64,000 nt of DNA. Source: Acetobacteraceae bacterium. GTDB lineage: Bacteria > Pseudomonadota > Alphaproteobacteria > Acetobacterales > Acetobacteraceae. Below are positions 54,865 through 64,000 of this stretch, piece after piece; the stretch's first letter is position 1, and each line of letters begins with the position of its first letter. The position numbers and the translations under genes were made by a program. The notes under the pieces are model-generated. The model saw only the letters and a program-made list of their open reading frames with translations, did not search any database and was not told the DNA's origin. The stretch is taken from contig CANGNF010000005.1 in NCBI GenBank assembly GCA_947455205.1, positions 93,884-157,883 of the forward strand. Direction: 5' to 3'.

Positions 54865-56919
54865 ATGCCCTCGTCTCACTTGACGCCCGCCAGGAGCGGC
54901 GCTGAAACGCTCGTCAACACCGCCGCCGCCAACCGCCAGGAAGGCTCCAGCGTCACCGCGCTGGCCAATGGTGGCTACGTCGTCGCCTGGCAGTCCCTGA
55001 ACCAGCCGGGCGACAATGGCTGGGGTGTCTATGCCCAGCGCTTCAACGCCGATGGCTCGAAGGTCGGCGCCGAGATCCACGTCAACACCACCCTGGGCGA
55101 CCACCAGGCCGGCGCCACCGCGGTGGCCGGCCCGGGCGGCAGCTTCACCATCCTCTGGACCAGCTTCCAGGGCGGCACCAACGACATCATGGCGCAGCGC
55201 TTCGACGCCAGCGGCGCCGCGCTGGACGGCGAGTTCGCCATCGCCAACAGCGCCACGCTGCACGAACAGGGGGTCAGCGCCGTCGCCCTGGCCGATGGCA
55301 GCTTCGTCGTTTCCTACGGTCTCTATGATGCCGCCGGCCGCACCGAGACGGCGCAGCGCTTCGACGCCAGTTGGAACGCGCTCGGCAGCGCCTTCGCCGT
55401 CAGCAACACCTTCCCCATCTACGGCGGCTCCGGCGTGCACACCCAGGACCCTGCCGCGCTGGCCGTACTGAACAATGGCCGGCTCGTCTCGGTCTGGACC
55501 CAGGCCCTGCCCGGCGACACCTACACCGATGTCTGGGCGGAAATCGTCACCACCTCGGGTAGCGTGGTCGGCAGCCCGTTCCGCGTGAACACGACCGTGG
55601 CCCAGGCCCAGGGCCAGCCCGCCGTTGCGACGCTGAAGGATGGCAGCTTCGTCGTCACCTACTATTCCGGCGACGCCGGCGGCACCGTGTTCCAGCACTT
55701 CGCCGCGAATGGCGGCAAGCTGGGCGGTGAGGTCCGGGTGGACAACACGCCGAACGGCGCCGTCACCCCCAGCATCACCGCGCTGGCCGATGGCGGCTTC
55801 GTCATCGCCTGGACCGGTGGCGCCGATGGCGATGGCTCAGCCGTCTCCGCCCAGCGCTTCGCCGCCGATGGCACCGCCCTTGGCGACAACTTCCTGCTGG
55901 ACGCCCAGACCACCGCCTACCAGACCGAGCCGGCGCTGACCCGGTTGGCCAATGGCAAGCTGGTGGCCACCTGGTCGTCCGAGGCCTATGGCAACGCCAC
56001 CGACATTGCCATGCAGCAGTTCACCCTGTCGCCGGTGCTGCTGCCAAAGGCCAACGCCAATGGCGTGGTCAAGGTCAGCGCGGCCGATGTCCAGGTCGCC
56101 GATGCTGCCTTCGCCGGTGCCTCCGGCCTGACCAATGTCGCTAACAGCGGCACCGGCAACCTCTCCTACGTCCTCGGCGCCCAGGCCGAGGCCGCCTTCG
56201 GCGGTAACGCCGTGAAGCTCGGCAGCGGCGCCAACGCCGCCAGCTTCAACGTCGACGCCTCCGGGCTGTCCGCCAGCGCCAGCACCATCATCACGCTGGA
56301 CCACGGTGTCAGCCACGTCATCGGCGGCGCCGGAAACGACACCTTCCGCATGAACGACGCCAGTTGGGGCGCCTCTGGCCTCACGATCAACGGCGGTGGC
56401 GGCACCAACAAGGTGCTGCTGACCTTCTCTGGCACGGTGTTCGACAGCGACTTCGCCGGCCTGTCCCACCTCAGCGAGTTGGACCTGATGGCCGGCAGCG
56501 CCGTGACCATCTCGCTCGGCGCCAATGCCACCGCCGCCTTCACCGGCGGCGCGGTGAAGGTGCTGGCCAAGCCCGGCGCCACCATCGAGGTGCACGGCCA
56601 GGCCATGACCGCGGGCTTTACCGCGATCGGCGCCGACGGCAACGACACCTTCATCGGCGGTCTCGGCAGCGACGTGCTGAAGGGTGGCGCCGGCGCCGAT
56701 CTGTTCATGCTCGGCCTGGGCGGGGCGGACCGCATCGTCGACTTCATCCTTGGCGAGGACCACATCGACTTCACCTTGATCAGCTCGATGCACAGCCTGG
56801 CCGATGTCGGCATGCGCATGGTCGGCACCGATGCGCTGCTGAGCTTCGCCGGGCAGAGCGTGCGGCTGACGGGCGTGGACTTCCACGACCTCTCGGCCAG
56901 CGACTTCATCTTCACCTGA
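54865..56919 (+). CDS. Large RTX-like exported protein with N-terminal propeller-type repeats
   Basis: A 684-residue protein. Residues about 15-395 hold six or so repeats of roughly 50-60 residues with the core ALANGGYVVAW and AQRFNADGSKVG (copies near 57, 112, 165, 280 and 333), suggesting a beta-propeller. The C-terminal part has calcium-binding RTX nonapeptides: GGAGNDTF near 487 and a run near 590-625 (GADGNDTFI, GGLGSDVLK, GGAGADLFM). No N-terminal signal peptide is seen, so type I secretion is likely; no ABC/HlyD genes are nearby. The terminal DLSASDFIFT resembles the ends of type I substrates. Ligand-binding or surface adhesion is the best guess. Confidence 0.8.
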   Translation: MPSSHLTPARSGAETLVNTAAANRQEGSSVTALANGGYVVAWQSLNQPGDNGWGVYAQRFNADGSKVGAEIHVNTTLGDHQAGATAVAGPGGSFTILWTSFQGGTNDIMAQRFDASGAALDGEFAIANSATLHEQGVSAVALADGSFVVSYGLYDAAGRTETAQRFDASWNALGSAFAVSNTFPIYGGSGVHTQDPAALAVLNNGRLVSVWTQALPGDTYTDVWAEIVTTSGSVVGSPFRVNTTVAQAQGQPAVATLKDGSFVVTYYSGDAGGTVFQHFAANGGKLGGEVRVDNTPNGAVTPSITALADGGFVIAWTGGADGDGSAVSAQRFAADGTALGDNFLLDAQTTAYQTEPALTRLANGKLVATWSSEAYGNATDIAMQQFTLSPVLLPKANANGVVKVSAADVQVADAAFAGASGLTNVANSGTGNLSYVLGAQAEAAFGGNAVKLGSGANAASFNVDASGLSASASTIITLDHGVSHVIGGAGNDTFRMNDASWGASGLTINGGGGTNKVLLTFSGTVFDSDFAGLSHLSELDLMAGSAVTISLGANATAAFTGGAVKVLAKPGATIEVHGQAMTAGFTAIGADGNDTFIGGLGSDVLKGGAGADLFMLGLGGADRIVDFILGEDHIDFTLISSMHSLADVGMRMVGTDALLSFAGQSVRLTGVDFHDLSASDFIFT

Positions 56920-56956
56920 GGTCGCGCGCGGGCGGGGCCGCTTCAGCCCGAAGCGG

Positions 56957-57346
56957 TCACCGCCTGGCCGCCTTCGCCCGCGCCGCCGCCGCGGTGGCCA
57001 GGCGCGCCCAGGCGCACAGCGCCTCCGGGTCATCCAGCACCGCGGCCGGCACCTGCCAATAGGCTAGCGCCACGGTCCGGCCGGCGCGCTGGTACTCGAA
57101 CGGCCCGCAGCCCGCGGCCCGGTACTCCGGCTCGGTCACGGCATCGGCCCGGAACCAAGCGGCATCGCGGGCCACCAGCGCGAACATCAACCCGTGCTGG
57201 AACAGGCCGTGGCCGCCGAACATCCGCTTGGCGGCCACCCCGCCGAGCGGCGCCAGCGCCTCCAGCAGCCAGGCGACCAGCCCGGCATCGGCCGCGGCCG
57301 TTCGGCCGGCCCGGCGGGAAGGCTTGCCACCCGCGCCGCCGGCCAT
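56957..57346 (-). CDS. TfoX/Sxy N-terminal domain protein
   Basis: A 129-residue protein of the TfoX N-terminal domain family, recognised by AKRMFGGHGLFQHGLMFALV and FRADAVTEPEYRAAGCGPF, with the C-terminal YWQVPAAVLDDPEALCAWA. In gammaproteobacteria TfoX/Sxy activates competence genes, but the isolated domain in alphaproteobacteria has no proven role. It lies four bases after the glycine-zipper gene and is probably co-transcribed. The start has no clear ribosome-binding site. Confidence 0.8.
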   Translation of the reverse strand: MAGGAGGKPSRRAGRTAAADAGLVAWLLEALAPLGGVAAKRMFGGHGLFQHGLMFALVARDAAWFRADAVTEPEYRAAGCGPFEYQRAGRTVALAYWQVPAAVLDDPEALCAWARLATAAAARAKAARR

Positions 57347-57350
57347 GCGG

Positions 57351-58049
57351 TCAGGAACCAGCGGCGCTGGGCAGCGGCGGCGCCGGCTGCGGCACCAGGA
57401 TCGGCGGCGGCAGGCCCGGCAGCCCGGGCGGCGCGGCCACCGGGGCCGGCATCATCGGCAGCACCGGCTCGGTACGCACCGGCTCCGGCTGCGGCTGCGG
57501 GACGGGGGCGGCGGCGGGCGCCGGGGCCGGCGCGGGCGCTGGCACCACGGCGGGCACCACGGCCGGCGCCGGCGGCTCCACCGGCACCGTGTAGTCCGGC
57601 ACGATCCGCGCCTGGTTGCCGGCAATCACCAGCACCTTCTGCCCCACCGCCAGCGGCCGGTCGTCGCGCTGCGTCACCGAGACCAGGTCGGCCTTGCCGG
57701 CGACGCGGACGATGTACTCATGCGCCACGGTATCGACGAAGCGATGCTCCGCCGCCGAGCCTGCCAGGCCGCCGATCATCGCCCCGCCGACGCCACCCAG
57801 CGCCGAGAAGATGCCGGACGGCGCCTGCGACCCCAGCACGCCGCCGGCCGCCGCCCCCGCCGCGGCCCCGGTCTCACCGCCGGCGGAGATGTTGATCTGG
57901 CGGACGCCGACGATGACCCCCTGCTCGACCTTGTTGGCCTGCTGCACCGCGCGGGTGGCGTAGACGTCCGGGCTGTAGCCATTGCCGCAGCCGACAAGCA
58001 GCAGCGCGGCGGAGGCCAGGACCAGGACAGGCGGAAGGCGCAGGGGCAC
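57351..58049 (-). CDS. Glycine-zipper outer-membrane lipoprotein, SlyB-like
   Basis: About 232 residues. A lipobox LVGCGNG ends a hydrophobic signal, so the mature protein should be lipidated. Residues about 50-100 form a glycine zipper (GAAAGAAAGGVLG, GGVGGAMIGGLAGSAAE), like SlyB/PcP lipoproteins, followed by a small beta domain and a long Pro/Ala-rich tail. No ATG is near the signal; a GTG at 58049 is the most sensible start, with GTG at 58058 possible. SlyB-type proteins stabilise the outer membrane. It is divergent from a Bug receptor gene. Confidence 0.72.
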   Translation of the reverse strand: MPLRLPPVLVLASAALLLVGCGNGYSPDVYATRAVQQANKVEQGVIVGVRQINISAGGETGAAAGAAAGGVLGSQAPSGIFSALGGVGGAMIGGLAGSAAEHRFVDTVAHEYIVRVAGKADLVSVTQRDDRPLAVGQKVLVIAGNQARIVPDYTVPVEPPAPAVVPAVVPAPAPAPAPAAAPVPQPQPEPVRTEPVLPMMPAPVAAPPGLPGLPPPILVPQPAPPLPSAAGS

Positions 58050-58177
58050 GGCAGGCACCGGGGAAGGGTTGCGCGCAGGGAGATAAAGCGCCAGCGCCGC
58101 AATGTCATCGGCCAAGGGCGATGTGCAGCAATGCGCCGCCGGCGCATCCTGGCGGCAACCACAACGGGAATTTCGCC

Positions 58178-59146
58178 ATGATCCTTCGTCGTCTGCTGCT
58201 TGCGGCCCCCGCCCTGCTGGCCAGCCCCGCCCGCGCCCAGGCCCCTGCCCAGGCATGGCCGGACCGGCCACTGCGCCTGGTGGTGCCCTTCCTGCCCGGC
58301 GGCGCGACGGATGGCGTGGCGCGGATCACCGCCCAGGCGCTGGGGGAACGGCTGGGCCAGCCGGTGGTGATCGAGAACCGCACCGGCGCTTCCGGCAATG
58401 TAGGCACCGAGACCGTGGCCCGGAGCCGGCCGGACGGGCTTTCCCTGCTCTATGCCACCGCGACCAACGCCATCAACGAGACGGTCTTCCCCACCCTGCC
58501 CTTCGACCTGAAGCGCGACCTGGTGCCGGTGGTGCTGGTGGCGCGGCTGCCCAGCGTGGTGGTGGTGGCGCCCGACAGCCCGATCCGCGACATCCCCGCT
58601 TTGGTCGCGGCGGCCAAGGCCAACCCGGGCGGGCTGAACTACGGCTCCGGCGGCATCGGCACCTCGGTCCACCTGGGCGCCGCGATGTTCGAGCTGCTGG
58701 CAGGGGTGCGGATGACGCATGTGCCCTACCGAGGCTCGGCCCCGGCCATCCTGGACATGCTGGCCGGGCGGCTGCAGGTGATGTTCGACAACCTGCCCTC
58801 CTCCATCGAGCAGATCCGCGCCGGCCGCCTGCGCGCCATTGCGGTGACGACGCGGGAGCCGCTGGCCATGCTGCCGGGGATCCCGACCGTGGCCGCCACC
58901 GTGCCGGGGTACGAGGCCGCCAGCTGGCACGGGCTGATGGTGCCCGCCGGCACCCCCGCCGCCGTGCTGGCCCGGCTGAACGCCGCGACCAACGAAGCCC
59001 TGGCCGATGCCGGGGTGCGGCAGAAGCTGGTGGACCAGGGCGCGGTGCCCGCCGGCGGCAGCCCGGCCGACTTCGCCGCCTACCTGGCCGCCGAGATCGC
59101 CCGCTGGGCGCCGGTGGTGCGCGCCGCCGGGGTGACGCCGGGCTAG
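58178..59146 (+). CDS. Bug/TctC-family periplasmic solute receptor
   Basis: A 322-residue Bug receptor. A signal peptide ending near SPARAQA is followed by WPDRPLRLVVPFLPGGATDG, VIENRTGASGNVG and HVPYRGSAPAILDMLAG. It binds an organic acid or similar small solute in the periplasm. The start ATG at 58178 has CGGGAA upstream. It lies alone between the glycine-zipper gene and the ribosomal operon, without TctA or TctB, and is the fifth Bug receptor of the window. Confidence 0.88.
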   Translation: MILRRLLLAAPALLASPARAQAPAQAWPDRPLRLVVPFLPGGATDGVARITAQALGERLGQPVVIENRTGASGNVGTETVARSRPDGLSLLYATATNAINETVFPTLPFDLKRDLVPVVLVARLPSVVVVAPDSPIRDIPALVAAAKANPGGLNYGSGGIGTSVHLGAAMFELLAGVRMTHVPYRGSAPAILDMLAGRLQVMFDNLPSSIEQIRAGRLRAIAVTTREPLAMLPGIPTVAATVPGYEAASWHGLMVPAGTPAAVLARLNAATNEALADAGVRQKLVDQGAVPAGGSPADFAAYLAAEIARWAPVVRAAGVTPG

Positions 59147-59216
59147 GTCTTCGCCCGAACGGCAGGTCCACCGCTCCGGCGCTGCCGCTCGCGCGGACTA
59201 GGCGCTGGCGCAACCC

Positions 59217-59245
59217 TTGCCCCGCCGGGCCTGCCATGCTCTAAG
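59217..59245 (+). promoter_or_regulatory. Candidate promoter of rpsF-rpsR-rplI
   Basis: TTGCCC (59217-59222), 17-nt spacer, TCTAAG (59240-59245), giving an mRNA leader of about 100 nt before rpsF. The leader contains self-complementary GCCGGC segments; S6:S18 proteins bind the rpsF leader in many bacteria, but no conserved motif could be confirmed by eye. Confidence 0.45.
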
Positions 59246-59350
59246 CCCGCGCTTCCCTGCCGGCCGCGGAGGCATCGCGCGCCGGCTATGCCCTTTCCCC
59301 CCACGCATTCCGCCGACGGGGCCGGGCTGAGCCAGCCATAGGGAGACCCC

Positions 59351-59827
59351 ATGCCGAATTATGAAACCGTGTTCATCGCACGGAACGACATTACCCAAGC
59401 CCAGGTCGAGACCATCGCCGACCAGGTTGCCGCCATCATCACGGAAGCCGGTGGCGAAGTGAAGAAGCGGGAATACTGGGGCCTGCGTGGCCTTGCCTAC
59501 CGCATCAAGAAGAACCGCAAGGGGCACTACATGCTCCTCGGCATCGAGACGCCGTCGGCGCCGATGCAGGAGGTCGAGCGTCAGCTGGGCCTGAACGAGG
59601 ACGTGCTGCGTTCCATGACGCTGCGCATCGAGACGATCGAGGAGGCCCCCTCGGCCATCCTGTCGCGTCGTGGCGAGGAGCGCGAGCGTGACCGTGGCTT
59701 CCGCGGGCCCCGCCCGGCTGGTCGCTTCGGCTCCGGCCGTGGTCGCGAGCGCAGCGACGAGCGCGAGGAATTCCGCGCCCGCCCGCGCGACGAGATGGGC
59801 CCCGAAGGCCTGAACGGGGAGGAATAA
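59351..59827 (+). CDS. rpsF: 30S ribosomal protein S6
   Basis: A 158-residue protein: the S6 fold occupies about residues 1-95 (MPNYETVFIARNDITQAQVE, YRIKKNRKGHYMLLGI), followed by a charged Arg/Glu/Gly-rich tail of about 55 residues, as is usual in alphaproteobacteria and longer than in E. coli. It binds the small subunit platform together with S18. GGGAGA lies before the ATG. Confidence 0.96.
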   Translation: MPNYETVFIARNDITQAQVETIADQVAAIITEAGGEVKKREYWGLRGLAYRIKKNRKGHYMLLGIETPSAPMQEVERQLGLNEDVLRSMTLRIETIEEAPSAILSRRGEERERDRGFRGPRPAGRFGSGRGRERSDEREEFRARPRDEMGPEGLNGEE

Positions 59828-59833
59828 GCACCG

Positions 59834-60112
59834 ATGTCCGACAGCACCGAAGTCAACATCGCCAGCCGCCGCCCCGCCGTGGGCGCGCGCCGGCCGTTCT
59901 ACCGTCGCCGCAAGTCCTGCCCGTTCTCCGGCCCGAACGCGCCGAAGATCGACTACAAGGACGTCCGACTGCTGAGCCGCTTCCTGAGCGAGCGCGGCAA
60001 GATCGTGCCGAGCCGCATCACCGCGGTGTCCGGCAAGAAGCAGCGTGAGCTGGCCCTGGCGATCAAGCGCGCCCGGTTCCTGGCGCTGCTGCCCTACGTC
60101 ATCAACGACTGA
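59834..60112 (+). CDS. rpsR: 30S ribosomal protein S18
   Basis: A 92-residue protein with the S18 core [28 protein letters not shown] and [20 protein letters not shown]. It partners S6 on the small-subunit platform. It lies six bases after rpsF in the rpsF-rpsR-rplI operon. Confidence 0.96.
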   Translation: MSDSTEVNIASRRPAVGARRPFYRRRKSCPFSGPNAPKIDYKDVRLLSRFLSERGKIVPSRITAVSGKKQRELALAIKRARFLALLPYVIND

Positions 60113-60129
60113 GCGGGAGGGCACAGATC

Positions 60130-60681
60130 ATGATCGACCTGATCCTCATGCAGCGCGTGGACAAGCTCGGCCAGATGGGCGAGCTGGTGAAGGTGAAGCC
60201 GGGCTACGCCCGTAACTTCCTGCTTCCCCAGGGCAAGGCCATCCGCGCCAACAAGGCCAACCTGGCGAAGTTCGAGGCCCAGCGCGCCCAGCTGGAAGCC
60301 GAGAACATCAAGCGCCGCGACGAAGCCGAGAAGATCGGCGAGCGCGTGGCGGGCCTGACCGTGGTGCTGATCCGCCAGGCCGGCGAAAGCGGCAGCCTGT
60401 ACGGCAGCGTCAGCGGCCGTGACATCGCGGATGCCTGCAAGGATGGCGGCCTGACCGTCAACCGCAGCCAGGTGATCCTGCCCGAGCCGATCAAGACGCT
60501 CGGCGTCAAGGACGTGAGCGTCGAGCTGCACCCGGAAGTGCGGATCATCGTGCGCGTCAACGTGGCGCGTTCGGTCGAGGAAGCCGACAAGCAGGCTCGC
60601 GGCGAGGAAATCGCCCGCGAGGAAGACGTGACGCTGGAAGACGAGCTGCGCGCCGAACTGGGCGCCGCCGCCCAGGACTGA
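60130..60681 (+). CDS. rplI: 50S ribosomal protein L9
   Basis: A 183-residue protein. The N-terminal rRNA-binding domain is MDLIL-type followed by [20 protein letters not shown] and FLLPQGKA; a connecting helix leads to the C-terminal domain ([19 protein letters not shown]). The acidic tail makes it longer than E. coli L9 (149), as in other alphaproteobacteria. GGGAGG lies upstream of the ATG, 17 bp after rpsR. Confidence 0.95.
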   Translation: MIDLILMQRVDKLGQMGELVKVKPGYARNFLLPQGKAIRANKANLAKFEAQRAQLEAENIKRRDEAEKIGERVAGLTVVLIRQAGESGSLYGSVSGRDIADACKDGGLTVNRSQVILPEPIKTLGVKDVSVELHPEVRIIVRVNVARSVEEADKQARGEEIAREEDVTLEDELRAELGAAAQD

Positions 60682-60710
60682 GCCCAAGCCTTCGGGCCTG
60701 GACATGGAAG

Positions 60711-60739
60711 GGGCGCCCCTGCGAGGGGGCGCCCTTTTT
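60711..60739 (+). terminator. Intrinsic terminator of the ribosomal operon
   Basis: GGGCGCCCC (60711-60719), a six-base loop, GGGGCGCCC (60726-60734), then TTTTT (60735-60739), 30 nt after the rplI stop. This is a textbook rho-independent terminator and also separates the convergent amidohydrolase gene. Confidence 0.88.
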
Positions 60740-60752
60740 CAATTCGCGTCCC

Positions 60753-61688
60753 TCAGGTGCGCGGGAAGTCGTAGAGCCGCGCCGGGTTGTCCACCAGCAC
60801 CGCCTGGCGCTTCGCCGCATCCGGCACCCAGTTGCTCAGCAGGTCGAACAGCGTGGCGTCGTTCGGCTTGTTGTCCGGCTTCTCGGTCGGGTGCGGCCAG
60901 TCGCTGCCCCACACCATGCGGTCCGGCCGCAGCTCGGCATAGGCGCGGGCGATGGCGCTGCTGTCGCTGTAGGTGGGCGCGCCCACCTTGGTGTCGGCAT
61001 AGGCGCCCGACAGCTTCACCCAGGTATTGCCCTTGGCCAGCAGCTCGCGCATCAGCGCGAAGACCGGGTGGGCCATGCCATCCGGGTGCGGCACATGCGC
61101 TAGGTGGTCGAACACGAAGGTGGCGTCGATGCCCAGCCACATCTCCCGCAGTTCCAGGATCTTCGCCGCCGGCGCGTTGATCTGGATATGCCAGTCCATG
61201 GCCTTGATGCGCGCGGCGACCGGCCGCAGCATTTCCGGTGAAGTGGCGCCGGCCTGGGCCAGGTTGAAGCGCAGGCCGCGGATGCCGCCCTCATGCAGGC
61301 GGGCCAGCTCGGCATCCGTGACCTTGTCGTTGGTCACGCCCACGCCGCGGAAATTGCCGCCCAGCGCCTTGATGCCTTCCAGCGTCGGCGTGTTGTCGAT
61401 GCCGTAGAGCGAGGGCTGCACCACCACGCCGCGCGTGGTGCCGATGCGCGCCTGCAGCTTGCGGTAGTCGTCCGGGCTGGCATTGGGCGCGGGCAGGCCG
61501 CCGGGCGCCGGCGGGGTGCGGTTGTCGTAGATGTGGAAGTGGCAGTCGGTGGCGAAGGCCGGGGCGCGCAGCCGCGGCGGGTTGGTGCCGCTGCTGAAGG
61601 GCACGCTGGTGGCGCGCTGCGCCAGCGCCGGCGTGGCCAGCAGCGCGGCGGCCGCACCCAGCGCCGTACGGCGGGTGAAGGTGGTCAT
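60753..61688 (-). CDS. Tat-exported amidohydrolase (2-pyrone-4,6-dicarboxylate lactonase-like)
   Basis: A 311-residue TIM-barrel metal hydrolase of the amidohydrolase family. The HxH motif is His50-His52 (CHFHIYD); other conserved parts are FVFDHLAHVPHP and the final WGSDWPHPTEKP with the catalytic Asp. The family includes LigI, which hydrolyses 2-pyrone-4,6-dicarboxylate. A twin-arginine signal (TRRTALGAAAALLATPALAQ) suggests export in a folded state, unlike cytoplasmic LigI, so another lactone or ester may be the substrate. GGGAGAG precedes the ATG at 61688. Confidence 0.84.
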   Translation of the reverse strand: MTTFTRRTALGAAAALLATPALAQRATSVPFSSGTNPPRLRAPAFATDCHFHIYDNRTPPAPGGLPAPNASPDDYRKLQARIGTTRGVVVQPSLYGIDNTPTLEGIKALGGNFRGVGVTNDKVTDAELARLHEGGIRGLRFNLAQAGATSPEMLRPVAARIKAMDWHIQINAPAAKILELREMWLGIDATFVFDHLAHVPHPDGMAHPVFALMRELLAKGNTWVKLSGAYADTKVGAPTYSDSSAIARAYAELRPDRMVWGSDWPHPTEKPDNKPNDATLFDLLSNWVPDAAKRQAVLVDNPARLYDFPRT

Positions 61689-61753
61689 GGCTGTTCTCTC
61701 CCTGGCGACGTTGCGCCAGGGCCAGCCTAGCCCGCAGCCGCCGCAAACGAAAA

Positions 61754-61788
61754 GGGGCGCGGCCCCTGCGGACCGCGCCCCGATTTTC
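61754..61788. terminator. Terminator between aconitase and amidohydrolase genes
   Basis: GGGGCGCGG (61754-61762) pairs with CCGCGCCCC (61773-61781). On the minus strand the stem is followed by CTTTT/CGTTT, placing it 50 nt after the aconitase stop; on the plus strand GATTTT follows. Confidence 0.8.
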
Positions 61789-61833
61789 GTCAAGCCAAGC
61801 GGGCGGATGCCCGCGCCGGCGCCTGAGGCTGGA

Positions 61834-64000
<2,167 letters not shown>

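Noticed and set aside
59246..59350. S6:S18-binding regulatory RNA in the rpsF leader
   Set aside because: Self-complementary GC segments exist but the conserved bulge motif could not be identified with confidence by eye; a covariance-model search would decide.

Overview
The window is 64 kb of very GC-rich bacterial chromosome, densely packed with genes in overlapping, co-directional runs. Gene content points to an alphaproteobacterium, most likely a Roseomonas-like member of the Acetobacteraceae. The reasons are five Bug/TctC-type periplasmic receptors scattered without their membrane partners, an NDUFS6-type CHCC zinc finger protein, an AcnA-type aconitase, and a fabD-fabG-acpP-fabF-mltG cluster facing rpsF-rpsR-rplI. 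This assignment is inference; no rRNA, tRNA, insertion sequence, CRISPR array or phage gene was seen.

Layout. 1-7.2 kb: a minus-strand peptide-modification-type cluster (zinc-ribbon peptidase-like fragment, transglutaminase, ATP-grasp/alpha-E fusion, transglutaminase-DUF2126 amidoligase). 7.5-10.5 kb: a LysR regulator, a TauD-type dioxygenase and a dienelactone hydrolase. 10.5-16.5 kb: a tightly overlapped seven-gene operon read right to left (CoA-transferase A and B, HCCA-isomerase-like, PyrK- and PyrD-like dihydroorotate dehydrogenase subunits, an M20 amidohydrolase, a PfkB sugar kinase). 16.6-17.6 kb: a Bug receptor. 17.7-26.2 kb: a fatty acid activation and beta-oxidation operon (acyl-CoA ligase, MerR regulator, thiolase, dehydrogenase/hydratase, acyl-CoA dehydrogenase, CaiB-type CoA transferase), with a divergent SCP2 protein. 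26.6-30.6 kb: SCP-x-type thiolase, OB-fold partner, Bug receptor and Rieske oxygenase.

30.7-36.3 kb: YdcF, an endostatin-like secreted protein, an alpha/beta hydrolase, a DMT exporter, a quinone oxidoreductase and a branched-chain-type binding protein. 36.4-44.0 kb: two tandem Bug paralogues, a complete glycerol-3-phosphate-type ABC importer (ugpBAEC) and diaminopropionate ammonia-lyase. 44-50 kb: D-erythronate dehydrogenase-like protein, a hydrolase, the CHCC zinc finger protein, DNA polymerase I, a small secreted protein and a GNAT acetyltransferase. 50-54.5 kb: mltG and the fatty acid synthesis genes. 54.9-59.1 kb: accessory genes (a propeller/RTX-like exported protein, TfoX-like, glycine-zipper lipoprotein, Bug receptor). 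59.3-64 kb: rpsF-rpsR-rplI, a Tat-exported amidohydrolase and aconitase running off the right edge.

The genes mostly serve scavenging and oxidation of organic acids and acyl-CoAs, next to housekeeping loci. The main unexplained structure is small repeats: a 25-bp tandem repeat that duplicates the end of the transglutaminase gene, a 35-44-bp family present three times (once inside a coding region), and a roughly 40-bp family that three times starts exactly at the stop codon of a periplasmic-binding-protein gene. There is also a dyad flanking the fabD promoter. No clearly new defence or biosynthetic system is evident; the transglutaminase/ATP-grasp cluster and the PyrK/PyrD operon are the least understood systems here.
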